Origin: Candidatus Bathycorpusculum termitum
Lineage (GTDB): Archaea; Thermoproteota; Bathyarchaeia; Bathyarchaeales; Bathycorpusculaceae
NCBI GenBank assembly: GCA_031254875.1
Contig: JAIRTW010000105.1
Location: 1-64,000 of the forward strand
Length of the DNA stretch: 64,000 nt
Direction of reading: 5' to 3'
In this document: positions 54,690-63,021 of the stretch, piece by piece
How the letters are laid out: each line of letters starts with the position of its first letter
Position numbering within the stretch: position 1 is the first letter of the stretch
The notes under the pieces: generated by a model
What the model was told of the DNA's origin: nothing
The model's database searches: none
What the model saw: the letters and a program-made list of their open reading frames with translations, nothing else
Program-made: the position numbers and the translations under genes

Positions 54690-56026
54690 TCCAGTTGAAA
54701 TTAAGCAAAGTTTATAGTTGTTTTATGGTTGGGGTTTTTCTTGTTGCTTTTTTGTCTGTGATAGGATTATCTCAAGCAGATACGGTTACGGTGGCTGTTG
54801 GTGGGGATCCTATGGATTTGGTGATGACACCTGATGGAAAATATGTTTATGTAGCTACTGGCAAAAATGTCGTTGTAATAGATACGTCAACTAACAAGCT
54901 GTTAACGTCCATAAAGACCGGGGGAATTTCTGAGGGTGTAGCGGTGACGTCTGATGGTCAATATGTTTACGTTGCAAACCGCGAGCCGCCCACTCCCCCG
55001 GGGGCATCAGCATCTAGGGGGTCCGTTTCTATAATAAGTACTGTCACTAACGCGGTGACATCAACAATGGTTGTTGGGGCCGATCCTAGGGCTGTTGTTA
55101 TAGCGCCTAATGGTGAGTATGCCTATGTGCTGGTGAATGAGTTTGTGGCTGAGGGTTCATTGCTGAATACGTTTGGGGTGGTTTCGGTGGTAAGTACGGC
55201 TACGGCGGAGGTGGTAGCTACGGTGACTGTTGGCAAGGAGTCTGGTGCTTTAGCTATAACGCCTAATGGGGAATATGTTTATGTTACCAATGGGGATGGA
55301 ACGATCTCTGTGTTGGATACCGCAAGCAATATTGTCACAGCAAAAATAACAGTTGGACAAGTTAATTTTAGTGGTTTGGCTTTTACGCCTGATGGAAAAT
55401 ATATCTATATCAGCACGGGTCTTGATGGAGTTTTGGTAATGAGTACGGAGAGTAATGCAGTAACTACAACCATAACCGGAGACTTTGTTGGTCTTAATGG
55501 TGTGGCGGTAGCGCCTGATGGTAAATATGCTTATGTTACCTGTGGTCTTAGGAACAATTTGATTTTAGTGATAAATACTGCTACAAACGTTGTCGAGTAT
55601 ACATTAAGTGGTGGCGTAAGACCTTATGGAATAGTTATAGCGCCAAACGGCCAGTACGCATATGTAACAAATCTAGTGTCCACTATAGAGAAAAATAGTT
55701 TCGAGAGTACTTCTGCGGGTACAGTTGTAGTAATTAGCACTGCCAAAAACGTGGGGGTGTCTGATTCTTCTGATTCGGATGGCGGGGTGTCTGATTCTTC
55801 TGATTCGGATGGAGGTGTATCTGGTTTCTCTTTTGTGTTTGATTCTTTTTATTTACTCTTAATTACATGTGTGTTGGTGGTTGTGGCTCTTTTAGGGATG
55901 GTGGTGTTTTTTGTGCGGCGTGGGCGTAAGCGTGGCGTGGGTTCTGCGGGTTTAGGTGTAGGGACTAGTGGTGGGTTGGCGGAAATTTGTTTGTCTAACT
56001 TGTCTGGTTGCTGTTTTTGTTTTTAG
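54686..56026 (+). CDS. YVTN beta-propeller surface protein
   Basis: A 446-residue protein that starts with a signal-like helix (about 10-32) and contains about seven repeats of the YVTN type: repeated cores such as VMTPDGKYVYVATG, ITPNGEYVYVTNGDG, VAPDGKYAYVTCG and IAPNGQYAYVTN. After a Ser/Asp-rich linker repeated twice (SDSSDSDGG) comes a helix (LLLITCVLVVVALLGMVVFF) and a basic tail, so it is membrane-anchored with the propeller outside. It lies between the ABC genes and overlaps both, so it probably works with that transporter. GTG start. Confidence 0.85.
   Translation: MIQLKLSKVYSCFMVGVFLVAFLSVIGLSQADTVTVAVGGDPMDLVMTPDGKYVYVATGKNVVVIDTSTNKLLTSIKTGGISEGVAVTSDGQYVYVANREPPTPPGASASRGSVSIISTVTNAVTSTMVVGADPRAVVIAPNGEYAYVLVNEFVAEGSLLNTFGVVSVVSTATAEVVATVTVGKESGALAITPNGEYVYVTNGDGTISVLDTASNIVTAKITVGQVNFSGLAFTPDGKYIYISTGLDGVLVMSTESNAVTTTITGDFVGLNGVAVAPDGKYAYVTCGLRNNLILVINTATNVVEYTLSGGVRPYGIVIAPNGQYAYVTNLVSTIEKNSFESTSAGTVVVISTAKNVGVSDSSDSDGGVSDSSDSDGGVSGFSFVFDSFYLLLITCVLVVVALLGMVVFFVRRGRKRGVGSAGLGVGTSGGLAEICLSNLSGCCFCF
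55756..55815 (+). repeat. two tandem 30-base repeats in the propeller gene
   Basis: Two nearly identical 30-base units lie head to tail and code for VSDSSDSDGG twice. They form a short acidic linker between the beta-propeller and the membrane helix. The unit starts GTGTCTGATTCTTCTGATTC. Such a repeat could vary in copy number. Confidence 0.75.
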
Positions 56027-56034
56027 GGGTGGGT

Positions 56035-57324
56035 GTGTTGGGTGTGTTGGGCAGGGCGGTTAAGACTGTTTTTAGACGGAAGGTTCGTTCTGTGTTGGTG
56101 GTTGTGGTTTTGGGTTTTGTTTTGGCGATGCTTGTTTCCATTCCGCCCGGTATTACTGAGAGTCAGGTTGTTACTCAGAAAACTATTGATGCTTTGATAT
56201 CTAGTTCGCATGAGGTTAATGCTACGATGAGTGGTGTGGCCACTCAAATAGACTGTCATCTGCCTGTTGTTGCTCCGAATTCGGGTCCAAACAATAAAGC
56301 TATCTTGGTGCAGCCGTTTATGAACCTGACTCAGTACCTTAGTAATGTCACTTCGATTGCGCATGTTGTGGCTGTTGTTCCTGTGTTTGAGGTGGAAGAG
56401 TTTTCGTCTGATTTTGTGTATAGTGTTTATGCTTTGCCTTTGGGTGATGTGTCTTTGTGGGGTGTGGGTTCGTTGCTTTTGCCTTCTAATGTTTCTGTGG
56501 GGCGTAATTTGGTGTTTGGTGATGGGGGGGTGGTTGTGTTGCAGGAGGGTGTTGCGGATTATTTTGGTGTGGGGGTTGGGGATTCTTTTAGGGTTTGGAA
56601 TCAGTCTTTTGGGGTGGTGGGTATTGAGAGTTATTCGGTGCTTAATAGGACTGCGGTTTATGTGGGTCTTGATGATGTTTGGGGGTTGAGAAATAATACG
56701 GGGGAAGTGACTAATTTTTGGGTTTTTGTTGATGATGTTTCTAATGTGGAGGTGGTTGTTGGTGAGCTTGGTCTTATGTTTCCCGAGTTGTCGGTTTCGT
56801 TTTCTGCTTCTTTGGTTTATTCGATTTTGCAGGTGCAGGCTCAGTTTGGTCAGCAGTTGGAGGTGGCGCAGGAGGCTTTGAGTTATATTCAGAGTATGGG
56901 TGTGTTGGAGATGGGTGTTGTTGTGGTGGTGGCTGGGGTGATTGTTTTTTTTGTGATGTGGTATAGTGTGCGTGAGCGGGTTTGTGAGATTGGGACTTTG
57001 AAGGCTTTGGGGGCTAGTAGTTGGGCGGTTTTGGGGCAATTTATGTTTGAGGGGGTGTTGCTGAGTTTGTTTGCAGGCCTGGTTGGTGTGTTGATTGGTA
57101 CGGTGGGTGCGACTTTTTTTGCTAACTTGTTGCTTCCAGAGCCGGTTATAGGGGGGAGTAGTGTGTTTTCTTCGTCAGGTGCTATTTTTTCTGTGTTTAT
57201 AACTTCTGAGTTGGTATTGTTTGGGTTGGGGATAGCGGTTCTTTTGGGTGTGCTGGGGAGTATTTACCCTGCATGGAAAGCCGCAAGAATACGCCCCGCA
57301 GAAGCAATGCGACACAGTAAATAG
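56035..57324 (+). CDS. ABC transporter permease, FtsX/MacB type (2)
   Basis: A second permease of about 429 residues and the same plan as the first: N-terminal helix with FRRKVRSVLVVVVLGF, an extracellular domain, YSVRERVCEIGTLKALGAS (coupling region) and the C-terminal helices, ending YPAWKAARIRPAEAMRHSK. The start is uncertain among several GTG/TTG codons (56029-56047); 56035 aligns with the first permease. Upstream frames overlap the propeller gene. The two permeases would form a heterodimer with the single ATPase. The coding strand is strongly rich in G and T until about 57230. Confidence 0.85.
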   Translation: MLGVLGRAVKTVFRRKVRSVLVVVVLGFVLAMLVSIPPGITESQVVTQKTIDALISSSHEVNATMSGVATQIDCHLPVVAPNSGPNNKAILVQPFMNLTQYLSNVTSIAHVVAVVPVFEVEEFSSDFVYSVYALPLGDVSLWGVGSLLLPSNVSVGRNLVFGDGGVVVLQEGVADYFGVGVGDSFRVWNQSFGVVGIESYSVLNRTAVYVGLDDVWGLRNNTGEVTNFWVFVDDVSNVEVVVGELGLMFPELSVSFSASLVYSILQVQAQFGQQLEVAQEALSYIQSMGVLEMGVVVVVAGVIVFFVMWYSVRERVCEIGTLKALGASSWAVLGQFMFEGVLLSLFAGLVGVLIGTVGATFFANLLLPEPVIGGSSVFSSSGAIFSVFITSELVLFGLGIAVLLGVLGSIYPAWKAARIRPAEAMRHSK

Positions 57325-57465
57325 GATGTATGTGTGGCGGCTAAAATAAATTCAAAGTTAATGTACTGTTAAATCGGTATGGAGGTCGGCGTTGGTTTTG
57401 ATGATGTAGTGGATAAAAGAAGAGAGAGGACAGGAGCAACTATAGCCTATACTATATAATGCCAA

Positions 57466-58662
57466 TCATTGCAGGGCTTCATCGTAGACTTGCATCGCCT
57501 CTTTGACAACTATACGCCAATCCAACTGCTCCACCACCGTCTGACGTGCTTTTATGCCCATCTCAGTCGCCTCCGCTGGATGCTCTAGCAAGTAGAGGAT
57601 TGCCGCTGAGAACTGCTTGGAATTAAAGGGCTGAACCAATAAGCCGTTTCTACCGGTTTGGATGGTTTCTGATATACCACCCACGGTTGTTGTGACGACA
57701 GGCAAACCTGTTGAGAGTGCTTCTAGAACGGCGAAAGGATGATGCTCATAAAAAGTGCTGAGCGCAAAAACATCGGCTGCTTGATAGAGCTTAGGTAGCT
57801 CCCTATCGGGGGTGTAACCAGTGAAGATTATACTGTTTTTTACGCCCAGCCGTTCAGCATAGGCGAGCAATTTGATCATTTCGCCGCTTTGTCCCTTACC
57901 GGATATGATAAATTTGGCGTTTGGAAATCGCTTTACCACCGCAGGCATACCCGCGATGAGATTAAAGAGACCCTTACGTGCATAGAGCCGCCCTACTGAG
58001 ACAATGGCGATGTCGTTGGGGTTTAAGCCTAACTCGGTCTTAATTTTATGCTTGTCCACTGCAGGTTGGAATTTTTTGATGTTAACACCGTTGTGGATAA
58101 CTTTGATTTTGTGTGTTGGAATGTTGTAGTAGTTGGTGAGTTCCCATTTGGTGAAGTTGCTGACAGCGATTATTTTTCGGGCGCGGTGTAACATACCTTC
58201 TTCAAAGAACCTTAGGAATCGGTTGGCGAGGACTAGGAATTTTTCATTGGCGTTTAGCCGCATGTAGGGTTCGCCGCGTATGGCTTCGGCTTCCCCTTTC
58301 CAGGTGGAATGGACGGTACAGACCAATGCTTTGCTGAAGTGCGGGGGAACTGCGAAGCTGGGGGTGAGAGGCAACTGGGGATGGGTTATGTCTACTTTAG
58401 CGGTTTCGTTGGTGCTTTGGAGTTTGTGACTACTTTGGGCGGCCAGCATAAACGATTTGATGATGGGCGTTTTAGGAATTTTTAGGAATGATACATCCAG
58501 TTGCTTGTTGACGTGAACGTCTTTGGTTTGGTTTGCACCTGTAACGACGTATATGGGGTAGCCGTTTTTTTGGAGCTCGCTACTGAGGTAGTAGATGTAG
58601 CTACCTGTACCTCCTGTCAGCGGCCAAAATTCGGGGGAGATGAAACAGACTTTGGGCGGCAT
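57466..58662 (-). CDS. GT4-family glycosyltransferase
   Basis: A GT-B retaining enzyme of 398 residues. The N-terminal SPEFWPLTGGTGSYIYYLS loop is typical of this family. VIHNGVNIKKF and SVGRLYARKGLFNL mark the second domain, and YEHHPFAVLEALSTGLPVVT holds the two conserved Glu. Its ATG shares one base with the stop of the upstream GT2 gene, so they are coupled. The donor and acceptor are not known. Confidence 0.88.
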   Translation of the reverse strand: MPPKVCFISPEFWPLTGGTGSYIYYLSSELQKNGYPIYVVTGANQTKDVHVNKQLDVSFLKIPKTPIIKSFMLAAQSSHKLQSTNETAKVDITHPQLPLTPSFAVPPHFSKALVCTVHSTWKGEAEAIRGEPYMRLNANEKFLVLANRFLRFFEEGMLHRARKIIAVSNFTKWELTNYYNIPTHKIKVIHNGVNIKKFQPAVDKHKIKTELGLNPNDIAIVSVGRLYARKGLFNLIAGMPAVVKRFPNAKFIISGKGQSGEMIKLLAYAERLGVKNSIIFTGYTPDRELPKLYQAADVFALSTFYEHHPFAVLEALSTGLPVVTTTVGGISETIQTGRNGLLVQPFNSKQFSAAILYLLEHPAEATEMGIKARQTVVEQLDWRIVVKEAMQVYDEALQ

Positions 58663-59651
58663 TAGGGGTTTCTCCTAGCTATATAGGACAGGGTTGTTGT
58701 GACGGCCCCGTTAAACCATGCACCTGCACGAACGAAGTAGAGTACCACTAGCCGCATGGCTGACCAATCGTGGAATTTAGAGGAAATTTTGATGGCTGAA
58801 TAGGTAAAGTAGAGAAGCATACCCAGCAAGATTGCAGGTGGTCCAATCCAGAGAAACCTCAAGAGGGGCATAATCCCTAAAAAGAATAGTAACACAGCCG
58901 CCAACAGCAATACGGGCTGAATGTTCATACCGGCGTCGGTAATTTCATCGCCCCGTGCTAATTTGCCATGTTTGAAGTAGAGTTTAAGGGTGTTTTTGCC
59001 GTATTGGAGCTGTTGGCGGTAGAACGATTTGAGGGTAGGACGGTTATAGTGATAACAGATTGCAGATGGTTCGTAGGCGATTTTGTAGTTTTTTTTGGCA
59101 ATTCGGAAACCGAAGTCGGTGTCGTATTGGCTGGGTAATTTTTCATCCCATCCGCTGACCTCCTCGATGACAGATTTTTTGAGCAACAGATTCATGGTGG
59201 CGATACGTCCTGTGTATTTGCCGATGCGGTGGTAGCGGTTTTTGATTTCGTAGCCGATGCTACGGGCCCAAGGGTTGTTTTGGTTCCATGTTTCTATGCT
59301 ACCACTGACACCTGCCACCTGCGGCTCACTGAGATGGGGAATCAGTTTTTTTAGCCACTGTGGTTCGACTTTGGCATCGGAGTCTATAAAGCCCAAGATG
59401 GGGTGGCGGGCGGTTTTTTGGGCATAATTATAGGCGGCTGGTGCGTTGAGGTGAATGGAGACGACTTTGACGGGGAGTTGTCTGGCGATTTTCACCGTGT
59501 CGTCTTTGCTGGCACCGTCCATAACGATGATTTCCACATAACTCTCGGGGTAATCCAGTGCCAAAATTGATTCGAGACATTCCTTGATTGTGCCGGCGCT
59601 GTTATAGGAGGCAACGATAATTGAAACTTTGGGGTAATTGGTCTGTGTCAT
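58662..59651 (-). CDS. GT2-family membrane glycosyltransferase
   Basis: A GT-A enzyme of 329 residues. The N-terminal catalytic domain shows SIIVASYNSAGTIKECLESI, VMDGASKDDTVKIA and the metal site GFIDSDAKVEPQWL. GWDEKLPSQYDTDFGFRIAKK holds the ED-type acidic residues. C-terminal helices (IQPVLLLAAVLLFFLGIMPL, then LWIGPPAILLGMLLYFTYSA) anchor it in the membrane. It is the middle gene of three glycosyltransferases read on the minus strand. Confidence 0.88.
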   Translation of the reverse strand: MTQTNYPKVSIIVASYNSAGTIKECLESILALDYPESYVEIIVMDGASKDDTVKIARQLPVKVVSIHLNAPAAYNYAQKTARHPILGFIDSDAKVEPQWLKKLIPHLSEPQVAGVSGSIETWNQNNPWARSIGYEIKNRYHRIGKYTGRIATMNLLLKKSVIEEVSGWDEKLPSQYDTDFGFRIAKKNYKIAYEPSAICYHYNRPTLKSFYRQQLQYGKNTLKLYFKHGKLARGDEITDAGMNIQPVLLLAAVLLFFLGIMPLLRFLWIGPPAILLGMLLYFTYSAIKISSKFHDWSAMRLVVLYFVRAGAWFNGAVTTTLSYIARRNP

Positions 59652-59657
59652 CCTCGT

Positions 59658-60356
59658 TTACCCCTTCAGATAAGCCATTATAATCGAAAACATGATTTTA
59701 GAACCATCTATCATCGGATCCACACCTGATCGGCCATATGTGCGTTGTTCAAAAGTAATCGGTACTTCAGCCACGCGGAAACCATCCTTGGCAGCTTTTA
59801 CAAGCATTTCAGACTCGATTTCATATCCGCCCGATTTGAGTTGTTGTGCCATTAGGACTTCCCGTTTCATGGCTCTGTAGCCTGATTGGCTATCAGTTAT
59901 GGTGACACCGGTGAATAGCTGAATAAGGGAGTTAAAGATTCGGACGCCGAATTTGTTGAGCTTTCTGGCTTCAACCCTTTTGCGATTCATGTATCGAGAG
60001 CCGATAACCATGTCTACTTGGTCGCAGAATACAGGTGCCAGCACCTCGTGGAGCTCCTCAGGCCAGTGGGAGCCGTCAGAGTCGATGGTGACTATTAGGT
60101 CGCCTTTAGCTTTGGCAAATCCCGCCCGTAATGCATAGCCTTTACCAAGGTGTTCTTTTAGTGTGTAGACTTTAACGCCACGTTTGCATGCAACCAAAAG
60201 CGATTTATCGTGTGAGCGGTCATCGACAACGATGATTTCTGTTTCTAAACCAATCTGCCGTGCTACCTCTTTGGTGCGGTCAATAATGTTGCCTATTGTT
60301 AACTCCTCGTTGTACACGGGAATTATTATGGAGAGCAACATTTGACATTGGCTCAT
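59658..60356 (-). CDS. GT2-family glycosyltransferase, dolichol-phosphate sugar type
   Basis: A 232-residue GT-A protein. LSIIIPVYNEELTIGNIID and IIVVDDRSHDKSL open the fold; TIDSDGSHWPEEL is the metal site; TDSQSGYRAMKREVL and FEQRTYGRSGVDPM are typical of dolichol-phosphate mannose/glucose synthases. It heads the three-gene set and stands six bases before the membrane GT2. The lipid-linked sugar would feed N-glycan or surface glycan assembly. ATG 60356. Confidence 0.9.
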   Translation of the reverse strand: MSQCQMLLSIIIPVYNEELTIGNIIDRTKEVARQIGLETEIIVVDDRSHDKSLLVACKRGVKVYTLKEHLGKGYALRAGFAKAKGDLIVTIDSDGSHWPEELHEVLAPVFCDQVDMVIGSRYMNRKRVEARKLNKFGVRIFNSLIQLFTGVTITDSQSGYRAMKREVLMAQQLKSGGYEIESEMLVKAAKDGFRVAEVPITFEQRTYGRSGVDPMIDGSKIMFSIIMAYLKG

Positions 60357-60439
60357 TACGTGTTAACCTCCAATGGAAGCCCTTATAAAGTTTGGCCGAC
60401 CAACCTTGTAAGCAAACCAACTGTAGAGTTGAAGCAAAA

Positions 60440-60994
60440 ATGCAAGCCACCTCCAACACCAATATCTACTCGGATCGGAAAGTGTGGTTTTCTATGTGGT
60501 TTTTGGGGGCGGTTGTAACTTTCGGTGTTGCTTTTTTTCCTATGTTCTATCGATTGGTGGAGGGTAGAAACAGGCATTTTCAAAATGAAGCGCAATTTGA
60601 GCATCGTATCGCCGAATACCTCAAAAGTAAAGGTAAAGAGCCATCGGTGCCGATTGAGCATGTGAAGCAACGAAATGCTAAGCTATGGGCGACAAGCATC
60701 ATCCTCATCATTCCTGCCTTTGTAATCGTTTATCTGCTATCCAAGGACTTAGCGGTCCATGAGCATAAACAGGACGCTTACCTCGCCGCGGCTCTTCCCG
60801 AACGGGTTTTCATGCCCCAGACGGTACCGTTAACCACATATGTATTGCTTACAATAGTTACACTGGGGATTGGGGTTGTGTACTGGCTGTATAAAACCGT
60901 AAACCTATATAACGCTCATTACAAGGCTCACTTGGCAGTTGAAAAAGAGCTGAATCGGCTAATGGAGGAGCAAAATAATATCAAGTACATGTAA
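60440..60994 (+). CDS. membrane protein with three helices, unknown
   Basis: A 184-residue protein with helices near 14-36 (WFSMWFLGAVVTFGVAFFPM), 88-106 (LWATSIILIIPAFVIVYLL) and 137-157 (TYVLLTIVTLGIGVVYWLYK), and a charged middle region. It resembles small DUF4234-like membrane proteins but I cannot assign it. ATG 60440 follows an in-frame open stretch without ribosome site. Its 3' end, with GGAGGAG at 60964-60970, runs into the start region of the next gene. Confidence 0.68.
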   Translation: MQATSNTNIYSDRKVWFSMWFLGAVVTFGVAFFPMFYRLVEGRNRHFQNEAQFEHRIAEYLKSKGKEPSVPIEHVKQRNAKLWATSIILIIPAFVIVYLLSKDLAVHEHKQDAYLAAALPERVFMPQTVPLTTYVLLTIVTLGIGVVYWLYKTVNLYNAHYKAHLAVEKELNRLMEEQNNIKYM

Positions 60995-61067
60995 AAAACG
61001 TCGTTTCGTAAGCCACGGTGGCGATATATGGGGGTTCAGCCGAAAATACAACATACCTGTCGAAGAA

Positions 61068-62096
61068 GTGCTGGAATTTAGTGGACCCATCAATTTTATG
61101 GGACCTCCGCCTAAAGCTGTAGAAGCCGTCAAAGAACATGCTCGTTTAATCAAATTCTATCCTGACCCAAACCCGGTCAAGTTTAAAGAAGCCATTGCCG
61201 ATTATGTGGGACACGGAGTCGATATAGAAAACGTTCTGTTGGGCAACGGTTCAATTGAGCTCATCTATATGATAACTGAGATACTATCACAGAGATTTAA
61301 GGCGGTGATACCGGTGCCGTCCTTCTCAGAATACGAAAAAGCAACTTTATGTGTCGGCGGTGAGGTCATCTTTGTCCAGTTGCCAGCGGATTTTTCGCTG
61401 GAAAACCCCAAAATTAAGGCAGCCGTCACCGATGACACCAAAATTATGTGCCTCTGCAACCCGCATAGTCCCTCAGGTAAACTCTATAGCAAAGAAAGCA
61501 TCATGGATTTGGTGGATTTCTGCCATAAAAAAGACGTTATCTTTAGTATCGACGAAAACTATATCGAATTTGCCGAGGAAGGCGAGCAGAACACTGTCGC
61601 AGGTATGGTACGTGAATACGAGAACCTCTTTGTCATACGCTCGGTCACCAAATTCTATGGTATGGCTGGTCTACGCTTTGGCTATGCGCTTGCCGCAAGT
61701 ACCCTCATTGATAAGCTGGAAACGATGCGGCAACCCTGGAGCATCAATGGTTTAGCATGCCAAGTCACTATGGCGGCATTTAGCGACAAGGACTTCACAG
61801 AGGGTACCAAAGAAACCATCAGCAAAAACAGAGAGCAACTTGCCAAAGACCTAAGCCAAATCGGCGGCTTACAGGTCTACCCATCCACGACCAACTTTCT
61901 CCTCATAAAAATAACCAACCACAAACTTACATCCACCATGCTCAAAGAACTGCTGGCAAAAGAACGCATCTTGATTCGGGATTGCTGTACCTTTGTGGGA
62001 ATGGATGATAGTTACATCCGCGTTACTGTACGCTCAGCCAAAGATAACAAGATACTTGTCGAAAAAATAAAACAAGCGCTAAGCAAAAACGGTTAA
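61068..62096 (+). CDS. HisC/CobD-like PLP aminotransferase or decarboxylase
   Basis: A fold type I PLP enzyme of at least 342 residues. Motifs: NGSIELIYMI, CNPHSPSGKLY, SIDENYIEFA (PLP Asp and Tyr), and SVTKFYGMAGLRFGYA (PLP Lys). The family holds histidinol-phosphate aminotransferases and CobD, threonine-phosphate decarboxylase, which makes aminopropanol phosphate for cobamides. The coordinates use the first usual start codon, GTG 61068. However, the reading frame upstream clearly encodes SHGGDIWGFSRKYNIPVEE (61011-61067). HGGD is the N-terminal mark of CobD-type proteins, so the true protein is longer. No ATG, GTG or TTG is in frame before it; AUA at 60978, seven bases after GGAGGAG, is a possible start. 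CobD fits the cobamide genes here. Confidence 0.82.
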   Translation: MLEFSGPINFMGPPPKAVEAVKEHARLIKFYPDPNPVKFKEAIADYVGHGVDIENVLLGNGSIELIYMITEILSQRFKAVIPVPSFSEYEKATLCVGGEVIFVQLPADFSLENPKIKAAVTDDTKIMCLCNPHSPSGKLYSKESIMDLVDFCHKKDVIFSIDENYIEFAEEGEQNTVAGMVREYENLFVIRSVTKFYGMAGLRFGYALAASTLIDKLETMRQPWSINGLACQVTMAAFSDKDFTEGTKETISKNREQLAKDLSQIGGLQVYPSTTNFLLIKITNHKLTSTMLKELLAKERILIRDCCTFVGMDDSYIRVTVRSAKDNKILVEKIKQALSKNG

Positions 62097-62589
62097 CACA
62101 AAGACTACACTTTAAGATGATGTTTCAGGTTAAAGGTTCCCTTCTCTAAAAGGAGAGCCCAGACGTTTGCCGCCTTCAACACGGCTCAGCAACAGAAGTA
62201 TACGACGATTTGAAGATTTATTAAAAACGTTGTTTCTCCTTTTTGAGGAAACATCTTGCCCTACGATGAAAGCTTATGCTTGCCATCATCAAAAATCAGC
62301 AAAAGTATAGTCAACATATCCACCGTTAAACTGGCGCACGACATCTCGATCAAGCGGTTCCAATGGGCATCTGGACGCAGGCGCCATCATCAATGATGAA
62401 GGTTGGTATGGTACCGAGAGATATTATCCTCCAAGTCGAATGGTGAGATCAAGCGGATTGAGAAGTTAGTCGCAGAAATCCATAAACACAATGTCGGCGA
62501 GACGTACAAGTGTTTGCTGTACATAACGATAAAGAACACTTCTTTGAGTTACACTCAGCAAAATCCCCTAAATCACAGGTGGGAACAAA
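62097..62589. other. intergenic region with possible gene fragments
   Basis: No intact gene is seen. A plus-strand frame from ATG 62403 gives EIKRIEKLVAEIHKHNVGE and then continues more sensibly in another frame (FAVHNDKEHFFELHS) after about 62510, which suggests a frameshifted fragment. I do not recognise the family. A GGTGGGA before 62590 is the ribosome site of the next gene. Confidence 0.3.
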
Positions 62590-63021
62590 ATGAGTCAAGA
62601 AGAAATCAAAGAAATCCTATCCAAAAGCCGTGTTATCGCCATCGTCGGTTTATCAGACACAGTGGGTAAACCCAGCCACCGTGTCGCGGCGTATCTCAAA
62701 AAACACGGCTACCACATAATTCCCATTAACCCCTTCGTCGACAAGGTTTTAGGCGAAAAAAGCTACAAAAGCCTTCTAGACATTCCGCCAGACATACAAA
62801 AAACCATAGATATCATTGATATCTTCCGAAAAAGCGATGATGTTCTACATGTTGTAGAGCAAATCATCAAACTCAAAAACCAGCTTGTCCGGTCTTGTGT
62901 GATTTGGATGCAACTGGGTATCATTAACATGGATGCCGCCAAGGCGGCACAGCAGGCAGGGTTTGAGGTGGTTATGGACAGATGTATAATGGAGGAACAT
63001 ATGCATTTGTGCCGGGTTTAG
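62590..63021 (+). CDS. CoA-binding domain protein (YccU-like)
   Basis: A 143-residue Rossmann protein of the CoA-binding family: VIAIVGLSDTVGKPSHRVAA at the N terminus binds the nucleotide, followed by HGYHIIPINP, DIIDIFRKSDDV and CVIWMQLGI; the C terminus has MDRCIMEEH. Members bind CoA; their role is not settled. ATG 62590 with GGTGGGA upstream. It overlaps the convergent VIT1-like gene by four bases. Confidence 0.88.
   Translation: MSQEEIKEILSKSRVIAIVGLSDTVGKPSHRVAAYLKKHGYHIIPINPFVDKVLGEKSYKSLLDIPPDIQKTIDIIDIFRKSDDVLHVVEQIIKLKNQLVRSCVIWMQLGIINMDAAKAAQQAGFEVVMDRCIMEEHMHLCRV

Noticed and set aside
56023..57039. Long minus-strand open frame (about 338 residues) opposite the second permease
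   Set aside because: It is a mirror of the G+T-rich coding strand: the translation is a low-complexity mix of Asn, His, Pro, Thr and Arg with no domain, while the plus strand encodes a clear FtsX-type permease.
62403..62669. 88-codon plus-strand frame before the CoA-binding gene
   Set aside because: It runs into the real gene in another frame, and its first half seems to continue in a shifted frame, so at most it is a broken fragment.
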